Positions 1 through 7,999 of a stretch of 64,000 nucleotides of DNA are shown piece by piece. Source of the stretch: an uncultured Eubacteriales bacterium (GTDB taxonomy: Bacteria; Bacillota; Clostridia; Oscillospirales; Acutalibacteraceae); NCBI GenBank assembly GCA_934491515.1, contig CAKSTF010000006.1, forward strand, positions 1 through 64,000. The letters run 5' to 3'. Each line of letters begins with the position of its first letter. Position 1 is the stretch's first letter. The notes under the pieces were generated by a model, which saw only the letters and a program-made list of their open reading frames with translations, was not told the origin of the DNA and searched no databases. Made by a program: the position numbers and the translations under genes.

Positions 1-1
1 C

Positions 2-2431
2 ACGATCGATGCGCAGAACACCGCGTGCAGCGTAGGTTCCGCAATAGTCAATGCAGGCACTGCCACTATGCACGGCGGCAGAATAATCGGCGGCAATTGC
101 AATAACGCAGGCGGTGTTTACAACGAGGGCACGTTTACTATGAACGGCGGCGTTATAGACTGCTTTGATTCGATTTGCAACTATGCCTCCGCAATAGATA
201 ACCGCGGAACATTCACACTTAATAACGGCAGAATAATCGGCGGTATGCAAAATACATCATCCTCTACTGCTGCAGGTGCCGTAAATAACCGCGGAACATT
301 CCTGATGAACGACGGCGTGATTCAAGACGGCGTTGCGGTTTGCAAAAACGATGTTACAAATTCAACAGGTAATATTCTGCTTGCAAGCGGATCTGTATTT
401 ACTATGAACGGCGGCATAATAGCAAACGGCGTTTGCTACGGTATAGGCGGTAACGTTTATGTTGCACCCGGTGCTACCTTTAACCTTACGGGCGGCAAGG
501 TATCGGGCGGTAAGGCATATCCCAAAGGCAATTCCACAGGCGACGGTCACGGCGGCAACTTCTTCGCGTCGGGCACGGTCAATATGTCGGGAGGTACCGT
601 AGAAAACGGTGTTGCTTACGCAATTTCCGGCGGCAACTTCTCGATAAACGGCACAGGAAGCAGTGTTACCGTTTCCGGCGGCACCATCAAGAACGGTCTT
701 TGCAACAGTTCGTATGCGGGCGGCGGCAATGTTTGCGTATGGTATCACGCAGGTAATACTTCAGGCACAAAGCGCGCCTTTAAAATGACAGGCGGTACTA
801 TTACCGATGATGCCGATTTCACGATTCCGGAAGGGCTTGCAGGCGGGGGCCTGCGCGTCCAGACAAGCGACGGCTATGTAAAAGCGGTAGAATTGTCCGG
901 AAGCGCAGTTATAGCAGGCGGCAAAAGTTTCAACACTTTGGTGTTGAATGTTGATGGAATAGTTTTCGGAGAACTTAACAAGAACGCAAATATCAAACTT
1001 TCGCTTACAAGAACCGGCGTTTATGCTTCAAATGTATCTGCCGAGACTGCCAAACGCGTATCTTACGATGAGCGCAGCAACAAGTACATTTTGAAATACG
1101 ATGCCGCAACGGGCACACTGCAGTCGCAGCTTGCGGATACGACCTTTGCAGAAAACTTTGTAAACACCTACCTTAAGGACAACAACGGAATGTGCTACCA
1201 AAGCATTACGGCTGATAACTGCGATGCAATAGACAGAAGCGGTGCGCTTTTGGTATGGAACACTTTAAGCGATGAAGATAAAGCGGTACTCGATTCGGTA
1301 TTCTTAAGTATGGGCGGCAGAACAGGAGTAGAAGCGCTGCTTACTTCCGCAAAAACCGCAGCGGAGGCACTTGCTTACAGACAGTTCCTTAACACATATC
1401 TCAAGAATTCCGACGGCAGTTACATAACATCTGCCGGTGCGGATAACTACGAAAAAATACTTGCAGGCAAGGCGGCATACAATGCGCTTTCGGTAAGTGA
1501 CCGCGCTGCTGCGGACGAGTACATTGTTGCTGATATTTCCGCGCTTATAACAGAAGCCGAGGCGATAAAAGCCGACGCGGACGCAGCACAGACCTTTGCA
1601 GAAGGCTATCTTAAGGAAAACGGCGCGTATGTAACGGCGGTTACTGTTGACAACTGTGAAAAAATTGCCGGCGGCAGACGGGCATGGAACGCGCTTTCAG
1701 CCGGGGCAAAAACTTTCGTTGACAACGCTTACGGTGCAAGTGCGGAGGCCACTATTGCAGCGGCGGAAAGCCTTTGTGTCAAACTTACTGCGGCAAGGGC
1801 ATATATAAACGGCAACCTTGTTTCGGGCGGAAACGTAATTACCGATGCAGGCGTGCAGAACTATGCTCTCTTGCTTGAAAGAAAAGACTCCGCACTTTCG
1901 GCATACGCTGCGCTTAACAGCGATGTAAAAGAAATAGTGGATTTGCTGTATTCAAGAGTAAGCACTCTCACGGTAAACGGTCTTTTCAACAAAGCCGCCG
2001 AGTATGAGAAAATGCTTAAAGTAAACGTCTATATTGCTTCCGACGGAAAGAACTACATGTTCTGGTCGGGTCTTGACGAAACCGAGGCTTATGAGGAAGT
2101 AGGATTTATACTTACCGTTGACGGCGTGGAAACAACACTCACGTTGCACGGCGTTCTTGACGAGGCAGGTGCACGCAGCATAGGAAATATCGGCATACCT
2201 TCCGATATTTCGAGTGTATCGGACTATATATTTATGGCAAGATATTATCTGTACGATCGCGACTACAATAAAACTGCCACAGTAAAAGCGTTTGTAAAAC
2301 TTAACGACGGCACCGTATATTACGGTGAAAGCAGCACAATTTTCCTTAAAAAGCCGTCGGAAAGCGTTAAACCTTCGGGCGAGGGTGAAATCGGCGGAAG
2401 CACCGATTATAACGACAGCGATTTCTTTTAA
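2..2431 (+). CDS. Beta-helix (GG-repeat) surface protein with C-terminal helical repeats, 5' partial
   Basis: The reading frame is open from the window edge, so the N-terminus lies upstream; the first in-frame ATG at 68 is internal to a repeat. The first ~290 residues are short repeats of the type 'M-x-GG-x-I-x-GG' and 'GGN-x-Y/F', spaced about 20-25 residues, which is typical of a right-handed parallel beta-helix. From about residue 380 the character changes to four roughly 75-residue alanine-rich repeats with the pattern 'FA/FL..YL...G.Y...DN...I..G..A(W/Y)NALS', probably helical bundles. The C-terminus is hydrophilic, ends near DYNDSDFF and shows no LPXTG or membrane anchor. It resembles the two giant beta-helix proteins at 30-41 kb in repeat style but not in its C-terminal part. 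Function is inferred only as a surface or secreted adhesin/scaffold. A strong terminator follows. Confidence 0.75.
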   Translation, partial: TIDAQNTACSVGSAIVNAGTATMHGGRIIGGNCNNAGGVYNEGTFTMNGGVIDCFDSICNYASAIDNRGTFTLNNGRIIGGMQNTSSSTAAGAVNNRGTFLMNDGVIQDGVAVCKNDVTNSTGNILLASGSVFTMNGGIIANGVCYGIGGNVYVAPGATFNLTGGKVSGGKAYPKGNSTGDGHGGNFFASGTVNMSGGTVENGVAYAISGGNFSINGTGSSVTVSGGTIKNGLCNSSYAGGGNVCVWYHAGNTSGTKRAFKMTGGTITDDADFTIPEGLAGGGLRVQTSDGYVKAVELSGSAVIAGGKSFNTLVLNVDGIVFGELNKNANIKLSLTRTGVYASNVSAETAKRVSYDERSNKYILKYDAATGTLQSQLADTTFAENFVNTYLKDNNGMCYQSITADNCDAIDRSGALLVWNTLSDEDKAVLDSVFLSMGGRTGVEALLTSAKTAAEALAYRQFLNTYLKNSDGSYITSAGADNYEKILAGKAAYNALSVSDRAAADEYIVADISALITEAEAIKADADAAQTFAEGYLKENGAYVTAVTVDNCEKIAGGRRAWNALSAGAKTFVDNAYGASAEATIAAAESLCVKLTAARAYINGNLVSGGNVITDAGVQNYALLLERKDSALSAYAALNSDVKEIVDLLYSRVSTLTVNGLFNKAAEYEKMLKVNVYIASDGKNYMFWSGLDETEAYEEVGFILTVDGVETTLTLHGVLDEAGARSIGNIGIPSDISSVSDYIFMARYYLYDRDYNKTATVKAFVKLNDGTVYYGESSTIFLKKPSESVKPSGEGEIGGSTDYNDSDFF

Positions 2432-2442
2432 GAAAAAACTTT

Positions 2443-2474
2443 AAAAAAAGTCCCGCTTTTGCGGGACTTTTTTG
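2443..2474 (+). terminator. Rho-independent terminator
   Basis: A perfect 7-bp GC-rich stem (GTCCCGC/GCGGGAC, 2450-2456 with 2461-2467) has a TTTT loop. A-runs precede it and T-runs follow, which extends the stem and gives the U-tract. It closes the beta-helix gene. Confidence 0.93.
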
Positions 2475-2519
2475 TATATAAAACGGCAAATATCCGAACA
2501 ATATTAACGGTGATGCCGT

Positions 2520-4115
2520 ATTAAAAAAACTACTTTTGAAACCGTTTTTGCAATTCGTTCCGTGGCGGTGTTTTTTGTTACCCTTTTCTTTTTGCTTGCC
2601 TGTATTCTCAGGATAACCTTTATCGGAATGGGCTGTTATGCAAATTTACAGTCCGCGGAAAACTCGGAAAAAATAAAAACATATTTTGTAAGGGGCAGCA
2701 TTTACGACTGTAACGGGCTGCCTATAACAAATTCAAAACTGAAAACCGTAGCGGCTGTGCTGCCGTTGCCTGCCGCTGCCGACGCAGTTTTATCAAAACT
2801 TTCGGGCGAGGAATATGAAAGAGTTTCAAAATTGCTTAAAAGCGGAAAACCTGCCGTGTGTACCGTAGATGAAAAGATAGACTGTGAAGGGATTAAATGC
2901 ATACAGATACCCGTGCGTGTTTCAAGCGATACGGCAGCGCACCATGCTATCGGATATACCGACAGCGAGGGAAACGGTATATCGGGTCTTGAATATGCTT
3001 ATAACGATCTTTTAAGCGGAAATGCGCCGCTTACGGCAACCTTTGCGACCGACGGCAAGGGCAGGCCTCTTCTGGGGGTGGCACCGCAGTTTTCCGGTGG
3101 TGACGAAAAACTTACCTGTGCGGTTTACAGCACGCTTGATATAAACGTTCAAAAAGCAGCCGAACGGGCGGCACAGGGACTTTTAAGCGGAGCCGTTGTT
3201 GTTGCGGATTGCAAGACAAATAAGATAAGGGCAATGGTATCGCTGCCGGACTTTTCGCCCGATAATGTCGCCGCAAGTCTTCAAACGGCGAATTCTCCGC
3301 TTGTAAACAAATGTCTTTCGGCTTATAACGTGGGCTCGGCTTTTAAGCCGTGTATCGCGGCGCAGGCAATAAAAAGCGGTATGTCGGATTTTAAAACAGA
3401 ATGTACGGGCAGCGTTGTTTTTGAAGACAGATTGTTCAACTGCCATAAAAGAAGCGGACACGGTATGATGAATATGAGTTCCGCCCTTGCTATGTCCTGC
3501 AACTGCTATTTTTACAATCTGTCTACCGCTTTGGGCGCTGAAAAATTGCGGGCTGCCGCAGGGTATTTTGCCTTCGGCAATTCAATTAAAATTGCAGATA
3601 ATATAAAAACGGAAAGCGGCAATATTGCTAAAACAGAGGCTCTTAACAGCGACTCTGCGCTTGCAAACTTCGGAATAGGACAGGGAAGTACTATGATTAC
3701 TCCCGTGGGTATGCTGACCCTTTACAGTGCCATAGCAAACGGAGGATGCTATTATTTGCCGAGCCTTGTTGAAAAAACCGTAAAAAACGGCACGGAAACG
3801 CCCTATGATATCGGCAAACCCACCCGTGCTATTGATAGTGAAACCGCGGACATCTTAAAACTGGCGCTGCGCGAAGTAGTTACCTCCGGAACGGGAGTAA
3901 CGGCCGGCAGCGAAAAAGTAACCTCCGCCGGAAAAACGGCAACGGCCCAAACGGGACGAAAAAACGCCGACGGTACCGAAATTACAAACAGCTGGTTTTG
4001 CGGATTTTTCCCCGCGGAAGATCCGCGTTATACCGTTATAATAATGACAGACGGGAAATATGATAAATCGCCTACGGAAGTATTTAAAACGTTAAGTGAG
4101 GAACTATCCGAGTAA
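2520..4115 (+). CDS. Penicillin-binding protein, transpeptidase (class B-like); probable ATT start
   Basis: This is a peptidoglycan D,D-transpeptidase with one N-terminal membrane anchor. The penicillin-binding motifs are visible: SAFK (SxxK, serine nucleophile), SCN in 'AMSCNCYFYN' (SxN) and a KTA variant of the KTG box in 'AGKTATAQTG'. A dimerisation-type segment precedes them. The first bacterial-type start in frame is GTG 2562, but it has no Shine-Dalgarno and would begin inside the hydrophobic anchor. Reading from ATT 2520 adds a basic segment KKTTFETVFAIRS before the anchor, and GGTGAT lies 5 nt upstream of that ATT. I therefore prefer ATT (531 aa); GTG gives 517 aa. The length suits the short PBP2/SpoVD-like group. 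It stands alone, with terminators on both sides. The exact role (elongation, division or sporulation) cannot be told. Confidence 0.85.
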   Translation: MKKTTFETVFAIRSVAVFFVTLFFLLACILRITFIGMGCYANLQSAENSEKIKTYFVRGSIYDCNGLPITNSKLKTVAAVLPLPAAADAVLSKLSGEEYERVSKLLKSGKPAVCTVDEKIDCEGIKCIQIPVRVSSDTAAHHAIGYTDSEGNGISGLEYAYNDLLSGNAPLTATFATDGKGRPLLGVAPQFSGGDEKLTCAVYSTLDINVQKAAERAAQGLLSGAVVVADCKTNKIRAMVSLPDFSPDNVAASLQTANSPLVNKCLSAYNVGSAFKPCIAAQAIKSGMSDFKTECTGSVVFEDRLFNCHKRSGHGMMNMSSALAMSCNCYFYNLSTALGAEKLRAAAGYFAFGNSIKIADNIKTESGNIAKTEALNSDSALANFGIGQGSTMITPVGMLTLYSAIANGGCYYLPSLVEKTVKNGTETPYDIGKPTRAIDSETADILKLALREVVTSGTGVTAGSEKVTSAGKTATAQTGRKNADGTEITNSWFCGFFPAEDPRYTVIIMTDGKYDKSPTEVFKTLSEELSE

Positions 4116-4118
4116 ATC

Positions 4119-4148
4119 AAAGCGGCAGGTCTTTTGACCTGCCGCTTT
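4119..4148. terminator. Bidirectional terminator between convergent genes
   Basis: A 13-bp perfect stem (AAAGCGGCAGGTC with its complement) encloses a TTTT loop, with A/T tracts usable on both strands. It lies between the plus-strand PBP gene and the minus-strand MecA-like gene. Confidence 0.9.
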
Positions 4149-4154
4149 ATGTTG

Positions 4155-4712
4155 TCAGAATGCTTTTTTTAGTTTCTGCAAAGCGTTTTCGCACAGTATG
4201 TCGCCGTGTTCAAGTGCAACAGCCGCCTGAGGCTGCTTTTGCGTGTATACAATTCCGTATTCCTTAAAATGGGTAATGTTTTTACGAAGCATATCTCCGC
4301 CTTTTAAACACAGCGCAAATTTATCGTTTATTTTTATAAGCCTGCTTTCTTTTACGGCTGCTGCAGCGGCAGGGTCAAGTTGTTCTGCAAATGTGAACAT
4401 ATCTTCGCTGTCTTTAAACAGCAATATGTATTCACAAAAAGAATTTGCCTTGTGCAGTCTGCGCGGCGTTTCATAAATTCGGGTAAAAAGAATAGAACAG
4501 CCGTCATATTCCGCGCGGACCTCTATAAGCACTTTTTTGCAGTCAAGAGGCAGCATACTTTCGGGCAGCACGCCGCATATCAAAGAATCAATAACGGCGC
4601 GCGCCCGCGGACATTCGTAATCAATTTTTTCGTAACCGCCGAAAAGTTCTTTTACTTCCTCTTCGGTAAGGCGAATTTTCACCTTGTCTTTGCCTATTGT
4701 ATAACTGTTCAT
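4155..4712 (-). CDS. MecA-like adaptor protein
   Basis: The 185-residue acidic protein has the two-part plan of MecA/YpbH adaptors, which deliver substrates to ClpC. An N-terminal domain (about residues 1-80) contains 'KVKIRLTEEEVKELF' and an 'LIEVRAEYDGCSILFTRIY' strand. A C-terminal domain (about 95-185) has the 'EYILLFKDSEDMFTFAEQL' start and the closing 'EHGDILCENALQKLKKAF', which matches the typical MecA ending. The linker between the domains is short, so the protein is smaller than Bacillus MecA (about 218 aa). The start is ATG with CGGAG 8 nt upstream. No clp gene is nearby. The assignment rests on overall pattern rather than a catalytic motif. Confidence 0.68.
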   Translation of the reverse strand: MNSYTIGKDKVKIRLTEEEVKELFGGYEKIDYECPRARAVIDSLICGVLPESMLPLDCKKVLIEVRAEYDGCSILFTRIYETPRRLHKANSFCEYILLFKDSEDMFTFAEQLDPAAAAAVKESRLIKINDKFALCLKGGDMLRKNITHFKEYGIVYTQKQPQAAVALEHGDILCENALQKLKKAF

Positions 4713-4729
4713 AAAGCCTACTCCGATTA

Positions 4730-4770
4730 TGACAGGCGCCGATATTAGGTTTTTATACCGTTGCCTGTCA
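4730..4770. other. Inverted repeat upstream of the MecA-like gene
   Basis: TGACAGGC (4730-4737) and GCCTGTCA (4763-4770) are exact 8-bp inverted arms around 25 AT-rich bases. It lies between the MecA-like gene and the stop of the next minus-strand gene. It could be an operator or a weak terminator hairpin, but it lacks a U-tract. Confidence 0.4.
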
Positions 4771-4847
4771 TATTGCCTGTGTTTTTTGATTTCAAAGAAA
4801 GGATATCAAAAAGACGCTGTTTTTTCAACAGGTATATATTGTAAGCG

Positions 4848-5657
4848 TCAGTTGCTGCCGCATCCGCAGCCGGAAACGTCACCGGGGCGCGGAGGGAAGA
4901 AATCGTCGGTGGGGAACTTTATTCTGCGGAATACGTCGCAGGGCTGATCCGCAGTGTCGTCGCACTGTTTTTCGGGTATGCAGAAATCATATACGGGTAT
5001 AAGCATCTGCACGTTTCTTATAAGCTGAACTATGGTGAAAAGTCCAAGAGTCACATAAACGGTAGGCGTTCCTATTGCGCCGTCGGTTACAAGGTTTCCG
5101 CCCACATATTCGTTTATGGCGTTGGGCATACATCCGTATTCGTAATTTTCTCTTATTTGACCTATCCTTGCGCTCAAAGCTACGGGATCTACGCACTGAA
5201 CTACGCACTTCGGCATATTTGAACTTGTAGTTACGGTAAGATCGCAGGTTTCGCTCTCGTCGCCCATTGTGCTTGAAAACACCTTTACGTTGCCGTCGGA
5301 ACCGAAAAGAATAACCTTTTTGTTAAAGCAGCATACGCCGCTTACCGAAGTAGGACATGTGCGCGGTGCCGTGTAAACGTCAAAGTCAAGCAGGAAGAAG
5401 AATGTAAGGTCGCAGGAATAGTAACCCCTGTTAAAACTTACGGGTTCCACCGAAATAGAGGTGGTAAGTACTTGCGCTGATTTAAGCCTTACGCTTATTG
5501 CTTCGTTTATCGTAGCCTGGGCTTCGCTTGTGAAATAGCAGCGCAGATCTTCAAGACAGTCTCTGTCGCAGCAGGAGTCGTATACGCGGCCTGCATCGAT
5601 ACAAACGGCTTCTTTAAAACTGCCCGTTGCACAGGAGCCGTTTCGTGTTTCTGCCAT
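4848..5657 (-). CDS. Conserved cysteine-rich protein of unknown function
   Basis: The start is set at ATG 5657 because GGAGG lies 7 nt upstream; the reading frame is open further upstream but that part has no ribosome binding site. The product is 269 residues with many cysteines spread along it. An N-terminal block reads 'AVCIDAGRVYDSCCDRDCLEDLRCYF', and the tail is rich in Pro, Gly and Cys ('PRPGDVSGCGCGSN'). There is no signal peptide or clear membrane segment. I recognise the general type as a conserved clostridial hypothetical protein, but no function can be assigned. The cysteine content and the sporulating host make a spore-coat role possible, which is only a guess. Confidence 0.8.
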   Translation of the reverse strand: MAETRNGSCATGSFKEAVCIDAGRVYDSCCDRDCLEDLRCYFTSEAQATINEAISVRLKSAQVLTTSISVEPVSFNRGYYSCDLTFFFLLDFDVYTAPRTCPTSVSGVCCFNKKVILFGSDGNVKVFSSTMGDESETCDLTVTTSSNMPKCVVQCVDPVALSARIGQIRENYEYGCMPNAINEYVGGNLVTDGAIGTPTVYVTLGLFTIVQLIRNVQMLIPVYDFCIPEKQCDDTADQPCDVFRRIKFPTDDFFPPRPGDVSGCGCGSN

Positions 5658-5793
5658 ATTTAAGCCTCCAATTAAAATATTAAGGTCAAGTGCAAATACA
5701 CTTAAACACTTTAATATATAATATGCGAAAGCGGGCGCGCGGTTAAAACATAAGGCCGGACAAAACAAAGAAAGAAATCAATGCGGAAATAAA

Positions 5794-5819
5794 AAAGGAA
5801 GTCCCACGGGACTTCCTTT
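5794..5819 (-). terminator. Terminator of the DUF4430 lipoprotein gene
   Basis: A perfect inverted repeat, AAAGGAAGTCCC/GGGACTTCCTTT, lies just after the stop at 5838 on the minus strand and is followed in that direction by a T-rich run. Confidence 0.85.
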
Positions 5820-5837
5820 AAAACGTTGTCTTTTGGT

Positions 5838-6308
5838 TTATGCTGCGGCGCTGTCCTGCACAATGCCGGAATTCGGCAGTTTTTCAATACGCATTATATA
5901 TACGTCCGAGCAGGAGATAGCCACATTATAAGGATTGGAATCAAGATACTCGCTGCCTAAGTAGAGCGCCCAGTATTCGCGTTCGTTTTCAAAGTCCACC
6001 TTGATTCCGTCTACTGTGTCTACATAATTCTCGCCCTTTTCGGTAGTGGTCATATTGATAAATCCGTTTTCCGATAATGCGTCACCCACGGTTATTTCAT
6101 CAGTGAAAATTTCGTAAGAGTTGAATTTGCCGTCGCGTTTTTCCACAAGAAAATAAAAATTGTTTTCGCCGCTGCCGATTTCTTTTGCCTTTTTGGTAAG
6201 GGATTCGGTGCTGTTTTCTTTCTTGCCGCAGGCAGCAAAAGAAAACATAAGAGTAATTATAAGCAATACGCTTAATACGCTTTTGAATTTATTTTGTTTT
6301 AAAAACAT
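5838..6308 (-). CDS. DUF4430-type lipoprotein
   Basis: The 156-residue product has a lipoprotein signal (hydrophobic stretch to residue ~25, lipobox FAAC with Cys about 27). A single domain then shows 'TVGDALSENGFI' and, near the end, 'REYWALYLGSEYLDSNP'. These are hallmarks of the DUF4430/transcobalamin-like C-terminal fold found in cobalamin-binding and surface proteins. The start is ATG with AAAGGAG 9 nt upstream. It is a single-gene unit with its own terminator. A cobalamin or small-ligand role is possible from fold alone; the ligand is unknown. Confidence 0.75.
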   Translation of the reverse strand: MFLKQNKFKSVLSVLLIITLMFSFAACGKKENSTESLTKKAKEIGSGENNFYFLVEKRDGKFNSYEIFTDEITVGDALSENGFINMTTTEKGENYVDTVDGIKVDFENEREYWALYLGSEYLDSNPYNVAISCSDVYIMRIEKLPNSGIVQDSAAA

Positions 6309-6370
6309 CTGTCTGCTCCTTTAAAGATACTGTTTGTATTTTACCACCTAATTCCGTTTAATGCAATAAT

Positions 6371-6397
6371 AAAGACCGGAAAATATTTCCAGTCTTT
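6371..6397 (-). terminator. Terminator of the amino-acid ABC importer operon
   Basis: The hairpin AAAGAC-C-GG / CC-A-GTCTTT (one internal mismatch) is followed on the minus strand by TTTATTATT. It sits 12 nt after the stop of the ATPase gene. Confidence 0.7.
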
Positions 6398-6408
6398 ATA
6401 TACGGGGA

Positions 6409-7152
6409 TTACAATACTTTACTTAAAAAGTCTTTAAGCCGCGGGCTTTTCGGGTTTTCAAAAATCTCTTCGGGAGTTCCTTCTTCCATTATTATGCCCT
6501 CATCTATAAAGAGTACACGGTCGGCAACTTCGCGTGCAAAACCCATTTCGTGGGTAACTATCGCCATTGTCATACCGTCCTCGGCAAGGCTTTTTATAAC
6601 GCTCAGCACTTCGCCCACCATTTCGGGGTCAAGAGCCGACGTAGGCTCGTCAAAAAGCATTACTTCGGGATTCATTGCAAGAGCGCGCACTATGGCAACA
6701 CGCTGCTTTTGTCCGCCTGAAAGTTGGGAAGGGTAGGAATCCGCCCTGTCCGCAAGACCTACTTTACCAAGCAGTTCCATTGCGTTTTTCTCGGCTTCCT
6801 GCTTTGAAAGTCCCAGAAGTTTAACGGGCGCAATGGTCATATTCTTAAGTATCGTCATGTGGGGAAAAAGGTTGAACTGCTGAAATACCATTCCCATTTT
6901 TCTGCGGTGCAGATTTATATCAACGTTGCTGTCGGTAATATCGGTGCCGTCAAGATAAATATGTCCGTCTGTGGGAACCTCAAGAAGGTTAAGCGTGCGC
7001 AGGAAGGTGGATTTACCCGAACCCGAAGGACCTATAATAACCACAACTTCGCCGCGTTTTATTTCGGAATCAATGCCCTTTAAAACGTCTATGTCGCCGA
7101 AACTCTTTTTAAGACCTTCGACCTTTATCAAAATTTCCGCATCAGTGGTCAC
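6409..7152 (-). CDS. Polar amino-acid ABC transporter, ATP-binding protein
   Basis: This is the cytoplasmic ATPase of a GlnQ/HisP-type importer. Walker A is GPSGSGKS (about residues 40-47), the Q-loop is in 'MVFQQFNLFPH', the signature is LSGGQ, Walker B is VMLFDEPTSALD, and the H-loop is in 'AIVTHEMGFA'. I use the GTG start at 7152 because AAAGGAGG lies 10 nt upstream. A TTG further upstream falls inside that ribosome binding site and cannot be the start. The gene overlaps the permease end by 11 nt, so the two are translationally coupled. It is the last gene of the SBP-permease-ATPase operon. Confidence 0.95.
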   Translation of the reverse strand: MTTDAEILIKVEGLKKSFGDIDVLKGIDSEIKRGEVVVIIGPSGSGKSTFLRTLNLLEVPTDGHIYLDGTDITDSNVDINLHRRKMGMVFQQFNLFPHMTILKNMTIAPVKLLGLSKQEAEKNAMELLGKVGLADRADSYPSQLSGGQKQRVAIVRALAMNPEVMLFDEPTSALDPEMVGEVLSVIKSLAEDGMTMAIVTHEMGFAREVADRVLFIDEGIIMEEGTPEEIFENPKSPRLKDFLSKVL

Positions 7153-7921
7153 TCTTACGCAGCCTCCTTTCAAGAATACCGAGCAGTTTGGTAAGTATCA
7201 TTACTATAATAAGGTATATAATTGCAAGGCTTATGTAAGGTACAAACGCCTTGTAGGTTTTGGTTACTATATTCTGCGTTTGCTTTGTAACGTCGCGCAG
7301 GGCTATTACCGATACAAGCGATGTGTCTTTAAGCAGCGTTATCATCTCGTTGCCGAGTGCGGGCAGTATATTCTTTATTGCCTGCGGGATAACAATGTAC
7401 CACATTGTTTGTATGTATGAAAAGCCAAGGCTTCTTCCTGCTTCCGCCTGACCGGAGGGTATGGACATAAGACCCGAACGTGCGATTTCCGCAACATAAG
7501 CGCCGGAGTTTATGCCAAGGGTTATTATGCCGCATATAACCGTTGCCGTGTCGGTTTTTGGCACCATTATAACAAAACCCATAATAAGAAGCTGTACCAT
7601 CATAGGCGTGCCCCTTATAACGGTAAGATACACTTTGCAAATGCCGTTTACTATTCTCAGCACAAGTGAGGGGCGTTTAAGCGTGCTGTTATCGTGCGCC
7701 GTGCGTATCACGGCAATTATTATACCGATAATAACGCCTAAAATCAGCGCGCCTGCCGTTACTATAAAGGTTATTTTAAGTCCGTCCGTAAAGAACTTCC
7801 AACGGTTCTGGTAAATGAACGTCTGATAAAGTTGGTAGCAGATATTCTGAAGTCCCTCGGGAAGCGACTTTATAAACGACGGTGCCGTTTTTATCCATTC
7901 GGCAAAGGTTATAAAATTCAT
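7142..7921 (-). CDS. Polar amino-acid ABC transporter, permease
   Basis: This HisM/GlnP-family inner-membrane permease has 259 residues and about five hydrophobic segments. The EAA-type coupling loop is visible as 'QAEAGRSLGFSYIQTMWYIVIP'. The family motifs 'TVIRGTPMMVQLL' and 'LKDTSLVSVI' are also present. The N-terminal ~45 residues before the first transmembrane segment are amphipathic and somewhat longer than usual. It lies between the binding-protein gene and the overlapping ATPase gene. A lone permease gene suggests a homodimeric channel. Confidence 0.95.
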   Translation of the reverse strand: MNFITFAEWIKTAPSFIKSLPEGLQNICYQLYQTFIYQNRWKFFTDGLKITFIVTAGALILGVIIGIIIAVIRTAHDNSTLKRPSLVLRIVNGICKVYLTVIRGTPMMVQLLIMGFVIMVPKTDTATVICGIITLGINSGAYVAEIARSGLMSIPSGQAEAGRSLGFSYIQTMWYIVIPQAIKNILPALGNEMITLLKDTSLVSVIALRDVTKQTQNIVTKTYKAFVPYISLAIIYLIIVMILTKLLGILERRLRKSDH

Positions 7922-7949
7922 TTTTTACTCGCTTTCATATAGCAGAAAA

Positions 7950-7973
7950 GGGCAGGACTCTTACCGTCCGCCC
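7950..7973 (-). terminator. Intercistronic hairpin between binding protein and permease
   Basis: GGGC-A-GGAC pairs with GTCC-GCCC with one bulged base, and a short TTTTC follows on the minus strand. Its position after the binding-protein stop suggests partial termination or mRNA stabilisation, giving more binding protein than permease. Confidence 0.6.
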
Positions 7974-7999
7974 GTTTTCTGTTTTAAAGTTTTCCTTAA

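Noticed and set aside
5658..5768. N-terminal extension of the cysteine-rich protein
   Set aside because: The extended start has no ribosome binding site, whereas ATG 5657 has GGAGG at ideal spacing.
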